Shown in pieces: positions 29,301-39,257 of a stretch of DNA of 64,000 bases (position 1 is its first letter; each line of letters starts with the position of its first letter). The position numbers and the translations under genes were made by a program. The notes beneath the pieces are model-generated. The model made no database searches. It was not told the DNA's origin and saw only the letters and a list, made by a program, of their open reading frames with translations. This DNA comes from Chrysophaeum taylorii. Its lineage: Eukaryota > Sar > Pelagophyceae > Pelagomonadales > Pelagomonadaceae. The stretch lies in NCBI GenBank assembly GCA_029834535.1, contig JAQMWT010000047.1, positions 62,001 through 126,000 of the forward strand. Reading direction: 5' to 3'.

Positions 29301-31112
29301 GGCGTCTTGGATGGACACCGCGCCGCGCGCCAGAGCGTCCGACTTGGGCGGGTCGTCGACCTCGGGCGCATCCAAAAACTCCTCGATCCGTTGGAGCGAG
29401 GCCCAGCCCGTGATGATGTAGTTGATCGACGCGGGCGCCTGGAGCAGCACGAAGCGGAGATTGTCGAGGAGCGTCAGCGTCGTGAACCCCTCGGCGGCGT
29501 CGAAGCGCCTTCCGAGGACCGACGTCAGCAACATGAACGTCGCCGCGCCCATCAAGGGTGGGGTCGAATTAATGAGCGTGAAGATGCCGACGAAGCAATC
29601 CAGAAGCTTCTTGAGGATTCCGAGCTCGACGTCGCGGCGCTGCGCGACCGAGCCGGCGATACCTCGCTCGAACGACAGCATCTTGACGATCCGCGCCCCC
29701 TGGAGCATCTCGGTGATGAGCTCCATGCGCTTGGATCTCGCGCCCAAAAAATCCTTGTTGAGCTTGGTCAGGCGCTTGAAAATTTGGGCGTTCCCGACCG
29801 AGTTGAGCCACATGACGGCGAGCGCGCCAAAGGCCGCGAGGCCGACGAGCCAAAACAAAGCGGTGAGCGTCACCGCGAGCTGCAGCACGGGGCCCCAGAC
29901 CCAGTGGAAGTACGCGACGGCCATCAGCACGTTCTGGATGTCCGCCGACATCAGAGACACGACCTCCCCGACCCGACCCGTCCCCGCCGACATGTCCAAC
30001 CGCGTACCCTTGTCGTAGATCAACACCATCAACGCGCCGCGGCACCGCGTCGCCACGCGACGCTGCACGAACATCTGGAGGTTGTCGAGCGCCGCGTTGA
30101 GGACTGGTCCGAAAAACAACAGGCCCACCGACGCCCACCCGAGGGCGTCGTCGCGCCCAAACCGCTTCAGAATGATGTAGAGGGCGAGCGGCTGCAGGTA
30201 GCCCGAAAACACGTAAAAGAATCGGAGCGCGCCCGCGCACGCGAAGTGACCTTTCGCCAAGACGACCAGCGTCGTAAAGAGCGCCAGAGTCTTGTTTACT
30301 TTCTTCGACTGGCGCTTCGCTCGGGCGACGTCCGCCCGCATGTCGGCGACGAGACCGCGGAGCTTCGGCCAGGTCGCCGCAACCGTATCGCCCTCCATCA
30401 TGCGCGGCAGGTGCGACTCCTCGAGCTTCTCGTCGGCGGCCTGAGTCCTCTTGGTCTCGAACACGTCGCCGAGCCACGTAAAACCCACGATCTCGTGGAG
30501 CTCCACCGCGCGCTCCTCGGGGGACGGCGGATTATCTTGCGTCGCCACGCGCAGCACGACGTGCGGGCTCGCGACGGCGTGGATAGCCACTCCCGCGAAA
30601 ACGACGTGCGCGACCAACGCCCATACGCTCGGAGACTCGGCAGAAAACGAATCGAAATGCACCTCGCGCGCGGCGCCGACCGCCGAGACCGCGACGAACG
30701 CGAACATCAGGAACGTATGCCGCGACGCCGACGACGACCGGTACTCGGCCGCGTCGGCTTTGAGCGCGACGATCCAAGCGACGCATCGCAAGACGTCCGC
30801 GACGCATCTCACGACTCGAGCTAAGTTCTCCGAATCTGGCCCGTGTCCCTTGGCGCGCCGCACGGCGTACACCGTTGCGGCGATCAAGTAGTACGCCGCC
30901 GCCGAGTAGAACAGGACTTGCCGCAGCGCGAGCGGCACGCGGGACTTGACCACCTCCGTCTCGACCTGCCCCATCAGGGGGTGCTCGAGGTCGCTCGTCG
31001 TAACCCGTTTCGGCGCCCCTCGCCGCGTCCGCGCCAACAACAGCCATCCCAGCGCGAACACGACCGCCGCGACGGATAGCAAAACCAACTGTTCCTCAAA
31101 AGACACTTTCAT
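26392..31112 (-). CDS. ABCC (MRP)-type ABC transporter, full length, three exons
   Basis: The exons are 31112-26751, 26692-26579 and 26550-26392. The introns are 58 bp and 28 bp, and splicing both restores frame to give 1544 residues. An N-terminal group of membrane segments (TMD0) is followed by two transmembrane domains and two nucleotide-binding domains. NBD1: Walker A CGITGGGKSS, signature LSGGQQQRVALARAIYQ, Walker B DIYILDDPLSAVDAH. NBD2: Walker A CGRTGAGKST, signature LSVGERQLVCLARAIA, Walker B LVLMDEATAN, then (after introns) IAHRLGTIIYCDR and VCVLSLGELKEL. The NBD2 H-loop and end lie in the small last exons. ABCC pumps export glutathione, sulfate or glucuronate conjugates or load vacuoles. 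A Lys-rich linker (~28430-28460) joins the halves. Confidence 0.93.
26551..26578 (-). other. 28-nt intron in the ABC transporter gene
   Basis: GTACTTTT...GTGCCCAG between the codons of CDR and VCVLS in NBD2. 28 is not a multiple of three, and reading through loses the conserved end of the domain. Removing it restores 'DR-V-V-L-x-x-G-x-x-x-E', the family pattern. Confidence 0.7.
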
Positions 31113-31399
31113 CTTCGCCGCCGCCGTCTGCGCCCAATCATTGCTTGCTGTCTGACGTACCCCCTTCCACCCTGAACAGACGCCGACAGTTCCCCCCGAA
31201 CAAGTTGATGTTGATGTATTCGTATAGTGCGGGTTTCATTGATGAGCCAAAACACAGATCATCACTTGACCTCGCTTTTTTTTTGTGGCAACAACTCTCT
31301 GGGAAAACTCCAGAGAGTTCTCCCACCAGACCAGTAGAAGCCACCGTCCGTGCGGCGTCCTGGGGGTTGCCAAGTCCTCGGTGGTCCTCGCGGGGTTCC

Positions 31400-31432
<33 letters not shown>

Positions 31433-32109
31433 AGACTTGCGATCGTGCCGGAGACGGGCGATCCGAGCTGCAGTTTGCCTCGAACTCTCGGCCCCGAGTG
31501 AAGAAGCTAAGTGCTTGCCGAGCTCGTCGGGGCGATGCTGCAATGTGGCGCCCCGCTCGATTGCGACCGGCTTCCGTGCAGAGAAGGATGCGAGAGACAA
31601 CAGCGCCCGCCATGAATCGCAAGCATTCAGCTTGATCGACGTGATTTGGTGAGAAGTCTAGCCGAGGGAAGTCAGTCAGTCAGTCGGTCAACGCAGCTGT
31701 TGTGGATGGCGGGGAGATACTATGGCAAAAGGTGATTTTTCTCGAAGGGCGGCGATACTCGCGCGGCGAGAGCACGGATGACCACTTTCAGGGATGGGGA
31801 TCCTGGAACCTGGCAAACCTGCCCACAGCCGACCGAGTCCCACTCGCGAACAAAACCTGGTCAGCCATCCGCTTCTGTCGTGTCGCTTCGATCTAATCCG
31901 CGACGGGTTGACAAAGGTCCACGCGAGGTTGGCTCCGGCTGTCGAGCCCTCCGCCGGCTTTCCGAGCGCGGGAGGCCGGGGCCAAAGACGACGTAGGCAA
32001 GAAAGATGACCCTTCCGCAGTACCTTTACTCTTCGTCGCTTTGGGACGACAACAATATTGGTAGCGAGGTTTGCGGGACGAAAAAGTCCGATTCGTAATC
32101 CCCGGGTCC
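31113..32109. other. Intergenic region with a GAC microsatellite
   Basis: About 1 kb. It contains a (GAC)n tract at about 31401-31431 and a (GTCA)n-like run (31672-31690). Short frames on both strands do not resemble known proteins. The ABC transporter promoter should lie just above 31112. Confidence 0.4.
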
Positions 32110-34017
32110 TTATGATTGATGCCGCGGTCCTCCGTCCGATACGGCGCAGCACGCTCCCTCAACATAATGGCGACGATACTTGTCCACCTCCACCTCCACA
32201 CGACGCAAGGCGCTCTCGCGAGGGTGGTCCTCGCGTCGTCGCGATCGGCGGGAAAGGTCATAGAAGAGAGACGGCGGCACGTGGATGAGATCGTCGGCGT
32301 TTTTGGCGCGGTGTTGCCTCGTCCGATCCCCTGGGACGAACGGGAGGGCCTCGACGAGGCGGGCAATATCGCGCGCGAAGGTCGTCGCGGCGGCGGGTTT
32401 GAACGCGAGGACAAGCATTCCTCGGTTCATGGTGTGGTAGTCGTTGGAATCGATGGCGAGGTCGGAGCCCGTGAGCGCACCCGCGAGGATCTCGACCAAG
32501 AGGGCGAGAAGCGCGCCCTTGATCCCGCCAGCAGGGAGCTGCGCGCCGCCGCGGTCGAGGACGTCGGCGGGATCGGTCGTGTCTCGACCGGAAGCGTCGA
32601 CGGCGAGGCCAAATTCCAGGCTCTCGCCCCTCGCGCGCCTGAGCTCGATGTCGCCACGGCTAACGCCAGCAAGTGCCATGTCGACGACGATCGGGGGGAC
32701 CGCGAAGGCGATCGGATTTGTCCCAGAAACCTTCCCGCTACCCCCCGCGGCGGCGAGGTAAGCCGGAGTGTTCGCGAACGCGACCGCCACGAGGCCTCGG
32801 CTCGCGACGTCCTCGACGACGGGGGCGAGGCGACCAGATATAGATCGCGAATTCGTAAGGTGGAGCGCCGCGAGGCCCAACTCGTCCGCGAGGGCAACGA
32901 GGTCTCCCAAGCTCTCTTCAAGAGCGTCGAACGCCAGGCCGCCGCCGGCGTCGACGCGCAAGACCGACCCGCTGATGGTTTTTGTCACCGTCGGGCGCGC
33001 CGCGACGTCGCCGCGCTCAAGGGCTTCGCACACCTCGATCGCGCGCCGCGCGCCGTGTCCCGGCTTGCCGTCGAGCTCGGCGCGCACCAGCGCCCTCGCC
33101 GTCGCCGCGCCCGCGGCACCCGCGGCTCGAATCGCGTCGGCGACGAGAGTCGTCGCCTCCGGCGCGGGCACGACCAGGGTCTCGAGGGGCTCGGGCGCGC
33201 GATCGCCAACGACCGTCGCGCGCCACATGCGGCGGTCTGCCGGGTGCCGCAGCGAGGTCGCAGCGTGCAGCGCGCGATGGTTGTCCCAAAACACGAGATC
33301 GCCCGCGCGCCATCGGTGCGCGTAGCGGCTCGACGCGGTAAACTCCGCGAGCGCCTCGACGAGCGGCAGATGATGATCCTGCGTCGCCTGGGGCGACAAA
33401 CACAACCCGTCCTCGTGAAGCAGCGGCCGCGACACGACGTCCGATGTCGCGTCGCTGCCGATCCCCAAGCGCTCGATGACCGCGCCTCGCGAATGCTTCG
33501 GCTCGACGCCCTCGAGAGCCGCTACCACCTCCGGGGGAAGGTCTTCGCGCGCCGCGACGGTCGAGGCGAACAGCGTATCGCCCTCGTCGGCGCGCGTCTC
33601 GAGGCAGTACATCACCGAGACGCGCGGCCTCGGCTCGCGAAACGTCTGGTCTTGGTGCCACTGGAGTCGCTCGCGCCGAGACGACGGCGCCTCGGAGAAC
33701 TCGTGTACGCGGGCGTCGCCCTCAACAAACGCCTCGTACGGCCCGTCGAGGGGACGCTCTTCGACCTGGCCAAACGCCGCGCAAAGCTCGACGAATTCTA
33801 GCCGCGTCAGACCCACGTTCCGGAGAACCAGGAGGCCCCTAGACGCCTCCAAGGCGCGCCGCAGCTCCTCGGCTTGGGGGAGGCTCTGCCCATCACCGAC
33901 GACCCCCAACTCGCGGCTCAGAGGCCGCCACTGCGTCGCCCCTGTTGTTGGTATTAATGGAGCTACCAACAACAACAACAAAGTGGTGATCTTCTCGAAG
34001 GAGAATGCGGCTTTCAT
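32110..34017 (-). CDS. TauD/TfdA-type dioxygenase fused to an Ldh2/malate-sulfolactate dehydrogenase-type domain
   Basis: 635 residues from ATG 34017, one exon. A hydrophobic start (ITTLLLLLVAPLIPTTGATQ) looks like a signal peptide. Residues ~45-280 form an Fe(II)/2-oxoglutarate dioxygenase of the TauD family: LQWHQDQTF gives the HxD pair, VFWDNHRALHAA the distal His, and RRMWRATVVGD the 2OG-binding Arg. Residues ~285-575 match the Ldh2/MDH2 NAD(P)-dependent family: KTISGSVLRVDAGGG, SGTNPIAFAVP, IVVDMA, PAGGIKGALLALLVEILAGA and LTGSDLA. In place of the usual SNHFG catalytic-His segment it reads NSRSISGRLA, so the dehydrogenase may be inactive. TauD enzymes often cleave sulfonates; Ldh2 includes sulfolactate dehydrogenase. 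The real substrate is unknown. The ~50-residue Arg-rich tail may be spurious. Confidence 0.8.
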   Translation of the reverse strand: MKAAFSFEKITTLLLLLVAPLIPTTGATQWRPLSRELGVVGDGQSLPQAEELRRALEASRGLLVLRNVGLTRLEFVELCAAFGQVEERPLDGPYEAFVEGDARVHEFSEAPSSRRERLQWHQDQTFREPRPRVSVMYCLETRADEGDTLFASTVAAREDLPPEVVAALEGVEPKHSRGAVIERLGIGSDATSDVVSRPLLHEDGLCLSPQATQDHHLPLVEALAEFTASSRYAHRWRAGDLVFWDNHRALHAATSLRHPADRRMWRATVVGDRAPEPLETLVVPAPEATTLVADAIRAAGAAGAATARALVRAELDGKPGHGARRAIEVCEALERGDVAARPTVTKTISGSVLRVDAGGGLAFDALEESLGDLVALADELGLAALHLTNSRSISGRLAPVVEDVASRGLVAVAFANTPAYLAAAGGSGKVSGTNPIAFAVPPIVVDMALAGVSRGDIELRRARGESLEFGLAVDASGRDTTDPADVLDRGGAQLPAGGIKGALLALLVEILAGALTGSDLAIDSNDYHTMNRGMLVLAFKPAAATTFARDIARLVEALPFVPGDRTRQHRAKNADDLIHVPPSLFYDLSRRSRRREDHPRESALRRVEVEVDKYRRHYVEGACCAVSDGGPRHQS

Positions 34018-34158
34018 TTATAGAGATGGGGGTGGGGGGGTATAGCGCGGTCAAACGAACGAATGCACGCCGGGCGGCGCCGTGACATTTATGTGTGTCA
34101 TCACAACGAAAGCACTTTGACCGACCTGCGGGCCGCGCAGTCGCTTTGTGACCACACT

Positions 34159-34728
34159 TCATGCTGCTGCTGCTGCTGATGATGATGATGATGACGACGA
34201 CGATAGGGCGTCGGCGAAGGCGTCTTTGGTGAAACCGGCACGCGCGAGGTCGGATTCGAGAATAGTCTTTACGTCGATGATGGTCATCTCCTGCTTTGTG
34301 TCGCCCCAGGCGTCCTTGGGACGGTCGTCGACAGTGCCCATCGCGTTTTGCTTGAGGGTGTCCGCGAAGGCGCCGAAGAAGCCCTTGGTTTCCTTCTTAC
34401 GCTTGAGGTCCCCAGCTCGCGGCGGGGCTCCCCCGAAGTACAGCCAGAGCTCAAGCGCGGCGGCGTCCGAGCTCTTCGCTGACAGGACATCCAGAAACTG
34501 CTGACGCCTCAAGAATTGACGGGGCTCGCCGTTCACAAGGAAGAGCTCCTCGACCTGCGCCGCAGACCCGAGGCTCGAGGCGAGGGCCTCGATGTCTGCG
34601 GGGGTCGCAGTGCGCGCTGCGACGCGGTAAGGAGGTCCGTGTCGCCCACCCAGATCTAGCCCACCCAGATCTACAACAAAGCCGGATGCCACCACCGAGG
34701 CGACGACCACCACCACACACCACGTCAT
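34159..34728 (-). CDS. Small secreted or organelle-targeted protein of unknown function
   Basis: 189 residues from ATG 34728. MTWCVVVVVASVVASGFVV is a clear N-terminal signal or anchor segment. The body is mostly helical and charged (AALELWLYFGGAPPRAGDLK, KGFFGAFADTLKQNAMGTVD, TIIDVKTILESDLARAGFTK). The Phe-rich KGFFGAF stretch may be amphipathic. The C-terminus is poly-Ser/poly-Ala from a trinucleotide repeat (34161-34205), which could vary between alleles. It starts only 12 bp after the sulfotransferase stop on the same strand. No family is recognised. Confidence 0.6.
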   Translation of the reverse strand: MTWCVVVVVASVVASGFVVDLGGLDLGGRHGPPYRVAARTATPADIEALASSLGSAAQVEELFLVNGEPRQFLRRQQFLDVLSAKSSDAAALELWLYFGGAPPRAGDLKRKKETKGFFGAFADTLKQNAMGTVDDRPKDAWGDTKQEMTIIDVKTILESDLARAGFTKDAFADALSSSSSSSSSAAAAA

Positions 34729-34740
34729 CGTTGCGGTCCG

Positions 34741-35994
34741 TTACAAAAATGGGGGTCGCCTCCTTTTTCTCTTGACGACGACGCCGACGGAGGATGATGA
34801 GGCCGCCGCCGCAGAAGCGTCGTCGAGATGGTGGTGGAGAGGCGTCATCAAATCGAGCACCTCCTGGACCTCGGTCGCAGGCGGTGTCTTCGTGGTGATC
34901 TGGGAGCGGCGGTTCGAGCCATCGGCATGCGTGGCGGCTTGGACGCGCGGGGACGAGGCTGGCACGGCCAGGGAGGCGCCGTAAAAGGAAGCGTGGTCCT
35001 CGAAGCCCGGGAGGTCGCGGCAGACGAGGGGCGCGGGGAGCTCGAGGCAGACGTAGTCGTCGCGGTACAACTTGCAGATTCGTTGGGCGAAGCCCGGACC
35101 GAGCTTCTCGAGGAGGACGGTGTAGTTGAGGAGCTTCCAGCGGCCCTCCTGGAGGTTGTTCGCGGCGGTCGGCATGCGCGGGAGGTTGAACGAGGCGTTG
35201 GCGATTCCGGCAATCTTGATGGCGCGGTCGAAGGCGCGCTGCACGAGGGAGGCCCCGTTCCTCGCGTCGCGCATTGGCATCGCGTGAACGGGCGTCGGCA
35301 TGTGCACGCAGGCCGCCGGCCTCGCGGTCGCCCGGGGGGCGGGATCGCAGGTCCAGCGAATCTTGGAGTGCTTGTCGAAGGCACCGTGTACGAGCTTGGT
35401 GTTGGGGTTGAGGACAACGTAGTACGAGAGCTGGGGCGCGATGTGGTGGTTCCAGAAGACGCCCGCCTCCTCGGTCTTGGCGAGGATGCACCGCGCGAGA
35501 TTCGCGGCCGAGGCGTAAGAGTACTTGCCCACGCCCTTGTCGCGTTCGAACTCGCGCCCGGCCCCGACGCAACCTTTGATCAACTTGATCCCCTTGGTGT
35601 CCCAGGCGTCCCCGGCTCGGCGGTGCCACAAGGTCCCGGACGCGCTCACGAACCTCTCTAACGGGTCGCGCGTGAGCGCGAAGGTCGTCGCGTTGGGCGC
35701 CGCGCTGCCCCAAGACACGTCCGTCACGCCGTCCAGCAGCTTGGTGTAGTTGCGGCACGACGACGACGCCACCTTCGGCACTTCCAACGCCACGAGCCCA
35801 AGCCGCGGCACACTCGACACGAGGTCGTGATGGGCCTGCCGGGCGTGCCTGAGGTCGCGCAGCGCTACCCCGCGCCACAGTCCCGTCGACACGTTGCACG
35901 TGCGCAGCCATGTTCCGTCGACCCTTCGGTGTTGCACGTACTTGGCACCCCCCGCGACCAGGATCCTTGCGAGGATGACCACGACACGCAGCAT
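34741..35994 (-). CDS. Sulfotransferase-family protein (Sulfotransfer_2-like), secretory pathway
   Basis: 417 residues from ATG 35994. The N-terminus MLRVVVILARILVAGGA is a short signal-anchor, as in Golgi type II enzymes. The PAPS-binding motifs are visible: the 5'-phosphosulfate loop LEVPKVASSSCRNY (~residue 72; compare 'VPKVASTSW') and the 3'-phosphate motif FALTRDPLERFVSASGTLWH (~110; compare 'RDPFERLVSAY'). The middle contains HHIAPQLSYY and an insert with conserved Cys. The C-terminal ~50 residues are Ser/Ala-rich and basic. The family transfers sulfate from PAPS to carbohydrates. The acceptor cannot be told; algal sulfated polysaccharides are plausible. A glycosyltransferase-like gene with a sulfotransferase-like tail lies upstream at 37-38.5 kb. 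Confidence 0.82.
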   Translation of the reverse strand: MLRVVVILARILVAGGAKYVQHRRVDGTWLRTCNVSTGLWRGVALRDLRHARQAHHDLVSSVPRLGLVALEVPKVASSSCRNYTKLLDGVTDVSWGSAAPNATTFALTRDPLERFVSASGTLWHRRAGDAWDTKGIKLIKGCVGAGREFERDKGVGKYSYASAANLARCILAKTEEAGVFWNHHIAPQLSYYVVLNPNTKLVHGAFDKHSKIRWTCDPAPRATARPAACVHMPTPVHAMPMRDARNGASLVQRAFDRAIKIAGIANASFNLPRMPTAANNLQEGRWKLLNYTVLLEKLGPGFAQRICKLYRDDYVCLELPAPLVCRDLPGFEDHASFYGASLAVPASSPRVQAATHADGSNRRSQITTKTPPATEVQEVLDLMTPLHHHLDDASAAAASSSSVGVVVKRKRRRPPFL

Positions 35995-37254
35995 GGCTCC
36001 GCCTCTAGATCATCTCATAGCGCTAGCAACAAAACCCTCCACGACATTCTGTGGGTATTCACTGTATTCCCAGTATATTCCGTGACGCAAATGTCTACCT
36101 CCCACTATGGGCCGCAAAACTTGTAACCCTAATCCTTATCCGGTGCAATCCTGAATGAAACCCTGCACGTCAAATTCTATCTCTCTGGCGCCAATTTCGC
36201 GTCGGAGCGGACCCCGGCTTTTTCGAGGCCGCAGTGCGTCGAGCAGCGTGGGCGAGCTCTGCATCCATCCCACTGAAGTCCCCATCCTAAAGGGCCGCGT
36301 CACGCTGGGGCATGTTGATGTCCGCGATGTATGGAGTATGCAAAAGTGCAAAGTACGACGAAGGTCATATAACATGAGCATGTTTCGAACTCTTAATTCC
36401 AAGTGAAGGTGTTTGACCGAATTCCAAAAAAGCTCTTTTTCGCCGATTACAGATGTAATAATGTGTTTTCGAAAAAACCGTCGTCGCCAGCTCAGTTTTC
36501 AGTATGTTCGAGACTTAACGGATCGCAGAAACGGGAAGTTCAATGTGCGTCTGCTGTCGCGTCTGTCCCGTAGGCGATGGCATCGCATGGACGCTGGGAG
36601 CACCGGCGCATGTTGCTGCACCTCCCAAATCAGGTGCTTCTTCTTCTGCGGCCGATTCACCTTCAACCCCTCTTCACGACGATCAGCAACTATTTGTCGA
36701 CGAACTGCACGCCCTTCACGATCAACCGGGCGGTTCCGTACCTCTCATCCGCTCGTTCCCCGTCTTCTTCGTGTTCGGAAGTCGGCGATGGGCGCGGCGA
36801 GTGGTCTTCCGCCTCGCTGGCCGCCGGACGATTTGTGTCGTCATCTCGAGCCGCGTGGCAGTCCGCCGTCGCTCGCCACATGACGCTGTGTGTCGCGAGA
36901 AAAACCGGAAGACGTCTGAAGCAAGTCTTGCGTCCTTTAGGTAATTTCTATTTCTAGGAACTAAAAAGAAAATACGGAAGAAGACGGTGAAGAAGTCTTC
37001 GACGAACCTTGACCTCGAAGCGCCTCTGATCATCTTGAACCCTGTGTTGTTTTTAAATTTCACCCAAAATAAAGGCCCTAAAAATGCGCCGGCCACTAAT
37101 CACTCCATACATCGCGGATATCAACAGCCCCCAGCGCGCGACGCGCCCCGCCCCATCCCCGTAATGAATTATCCGGTGAAAAAGTTTGTCACCACCACCT
37201 TTGTCATCACCGGTCGGTAGAATGGGCCACTAACTAAGTCTAAGACAGTGATGC
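35995..37254. other. Non-genic spacer containing a dispersed repeat
   Basis: About 1.26 kb between two minus-strand genes. The segment 36763-36905 resembles 39700-39850 on the same strand (shared GTCGGCGATGG, GCCTCGCTG, CGTCATC, CGAGCCGCGTGGC, CCGCCGTCGCTCGCCAC). It is therefore part of a repeat family. The rest shows no known feature. Confidence 0.5.
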
Positions 37255-38490
37255 TCAACGGCTCGCTTTTTCGAGACTCCAAGATTTTGCGAGGTCTGCC
37301 AAGACAGAGGTCTTGCACGAGCTCCAAACTTCCAAGAAGGAGCAAAGGTCGCGCCAGCGGCGGTGGTCGGCCTTGGCGAGGTCGAGGACGAAGAGGCGGC
37401 TCGGGTCGACGGGCGGTCTTCGTCGTTCGGGCGCGAGCTGCACGAATTTGGCCCTAGGCCAGGTCGCGGCGAACGCGTTAAGGTCGTCGTCGCCCGGCGT
37501 AGCTCCGACCACGCGGCAGTCGAGGGATTCCCTATCAAGGTCGTTGAGGCCGTCGTCGCATTTCTTGCGATTGACGATTTTGAGCGTCGCGAGAGCGCGC
37601 CGGAAGAACGAGAGACCGTCGAGCGCGACGACGACGCGGCCGGGATCGTACTTCTGTGGCTTGTGGACCACGAGGCAGCCCGCGTCGCACGAGACGAGCC
37701 TTGAGGTGTTGCGGCGGCAGAATGCCTCCGCGGGGAGATCGGCGTGCGTAAATCGATGGGCGCGGACGGCGGCGCGGAGCGCGACCATCAACGGCGGCTG
37801 ATCTCGGCGCGGTCGCATCGTCTCGAACGCGGCAACAAAGTAGCGGAGCGCGGCGCTCGAGGCGGGAGTCGTCGCGTCAAAAACCGCGATCGCCGAGTTG
37901 TGCTCGATCTCGTAGTGGGCCTCGCCGACCAGCTGCTCCTGGACAGTCCACTGGTTGTGAAGGACGGCGTCGGCGCCGCCGAGCCTCGCGAATAATCGCG
38001 GCGCAAAATCCGATACGCACGGCCGCGAGTCGAAGTCCAAAAATACGAAGCGCTCGAAGGGCGCGAACAGAAATGCGTGGGCCTTGATGGCCTTCACGCG
38101 GACGCGGACCTCGCGGAGCGATGGCTCGCTTAGAAATGCGGGGAGCGCGACGTCTTCGTAAGACGTTATCGCGTCGAAGAAATCGAGGAGCGCGCGCTCG
38201 TCGCTGCTCAGCTTCGAGACGAGTCGTCGCTCGGCAAACAATGCGTACCGGACGCGGGGCGGCTTGGGGCCGAGCCGAGCCAAGTACCGCACTGCTGGGA
38301 GAACCTCCTGCGCGACAAAGGCCACGCTGCCGCCCAGCGCGTAGATCACGCCGTCCCCGGATCGCGACACCTCGACGGGTGCCGGCGGTGCGACCTCGAT
38401 CTTCAGCAAAGCCCCTGCTGCTTTGGCGTCCCATCGCCCCCCTTGGCCGAAGGCACCTCTCACGACAAACAGCATCCCAAGCAACACCAT
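37255..38490 (-). CDS. Glycosyltransferase-like secreted protein with a sulfotransferase-like tail
   Basis: 411 residues from ATG 38490; the frame extends two codons upstream only through a TTG. MVLLGMLFVVRGAFG is a signal peptide or anchor. FVFLDFDSRPC (a DxD-like motif, ~residue 150), HNQWTVQEQ and EIEHNSAIAVFDA fit a nucleotide-diphospho-sugar transferase core that reads a donor and a 'NSGI'-like motif. The end changes character: DDLNAFAATWPRAKFVQLAP and RLFVLDLAKADHRRWRDLCS, then FLE. The latter resembles the C-terminal '...LLV.D...GW..LC.FLG' of bacterial-type sulfotransferases. It could be a fusion, or the resemblance may be local. Confidence in the glycosyltransferase part is moderate. 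Confidence 0.62.
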   Translation of the reverse strand: MVLLGMLFVVRGAFGQGGRWDAKAAGALLKIEVAPPAPVEVSRSGDGVIYALGGSVAFVAQEVLPAVRYLARLGPKPPRVRYALFAERRLVSKLSSDERALLDFFDAITSYEDVALPAFLSEPSLREVRVRVKAIKAHAFLFAPFERFVFLDFDSRPCVSDFAPRLFARLGGADAVLHNQWTVQEQLVGEAHYEIEHNSAIAVFDATTPASSAALRYFVAAFETMRPRRDQPPLMVALRAAVRAHRFTHADLPAEAFCRRNTSRLVSCDAGCLVVHKPQKYDPGRVVVALDGLSFFRRALATLKIVNRKKCDDGLNDLDRESLDCRVVGATPGDDDLNAFAATWPRAKFVQLAPERRRPPVDPSRLFVLDLAKADHRRWRDLCSFLEVWSSCKTSVLADLAKSWSLEKASR

Positions 38491-38557
38491 GGCCAAGGGT
38501 AAATAAATATGGGTAGAGGGTTTGCTGGAGCCGGTTTTCCTAACTACTAATCGACAG

Positions 38558-39257
38558 ATGTTTGTCTGTCTGTCTGTTTGTTTGTCTGTCTGTCTGTTTG
38601 TCCCTCGATTTAGGGTAAGGATCAGGTAGGCGCGAGAGTAAGGATCAGGTAGGCAGGCGCGAGAGCCAGACAGTGGTCCTCCAAGCCGTCTACGGCGACC
38701 TCGCAGACTATTTCCACGAGCCGCGGCGGCTCTTTCAGCGCGCCATTCTCACGCCCCGTCGAAACGATGTTGTCGATGCTGACAACGCGCGCATGACCGC
38801 GGCCTTTCCCGGAGACGAGGCGTCGGAGTTCTTTTCGGCTGACTAGGCCGGGTCGGAAGACGACGCCTCGCTCTTTACAGTAGAGTTTTCAACTCCCTGA
38901 AAACCGACGGCATGCTGACTTTGAGCGCGAGGTTAAAGTCTTCGCAACCTCGACCCGTCGCACGGCCACTGCAACGGTACCAGATACATGATCGATCGTG
39001 TCGTTGTCACCGAGGCTCCTCCAACCTGTATCCCGTAAGGCCCGCCGACGCCAAGCGATCAACAAGAGCCAGGGCCAGACGCCCCGCGAGGTCGGCGTCC
39101 TCTTGCCCAAGCCCGTCTTCTGTCACGTCCAGCTCTACGTGGCTCTCTGTCGATCGGCAACCCCGAGGATTTGCTCTTCTGGGTCGACGACTCCACCCTA
39201 CCCCACACGTGCTGCGCAATACCGATAAGCCCCCTCCCGGCGTCTACACGCGCACTG
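38558..39257 (+). mobile_element. Decayed Helitron-type Pif1 helicase fragment, copy 2
   Basis: Across frames the plus strand gives VYGDLADYFHEPRRLFQ, RAILTPRRNDVVDADNA, FNSLKTDGM, LRNLDPSHGHCNGTRYMIDR and AINKSQGQTPREVGVLLPKP, then VFCHVQLYVALCR. This is the consecutive motif series of Helitron Pif1 helicases ('LLRNLDP..GLCNGTR', 'INKSQGQT', 'PVFSHGQLYVALSR'). An in-frame stop and frame changes show that it is dead. It is more complete than copy 1 at 5424-5910, which lacks the NLDP/CNGTR part. A (TGTC/TGTT)n run (38560-38601) precedes it. Element ends are not seen. Confidence 0.8.

Noticed and set aside
29100-30824. 574-codon plus-strand frame
   Set aside because: Antisense to the first half of the same ABC transporter; composition is Arg/Glu-rich with no domain.
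32116-33801. 561-codon plus-strand frame
   Set aside because: Lies opposite the TauD/Ldh2 fusion, which has clear motifs on the minus strand.
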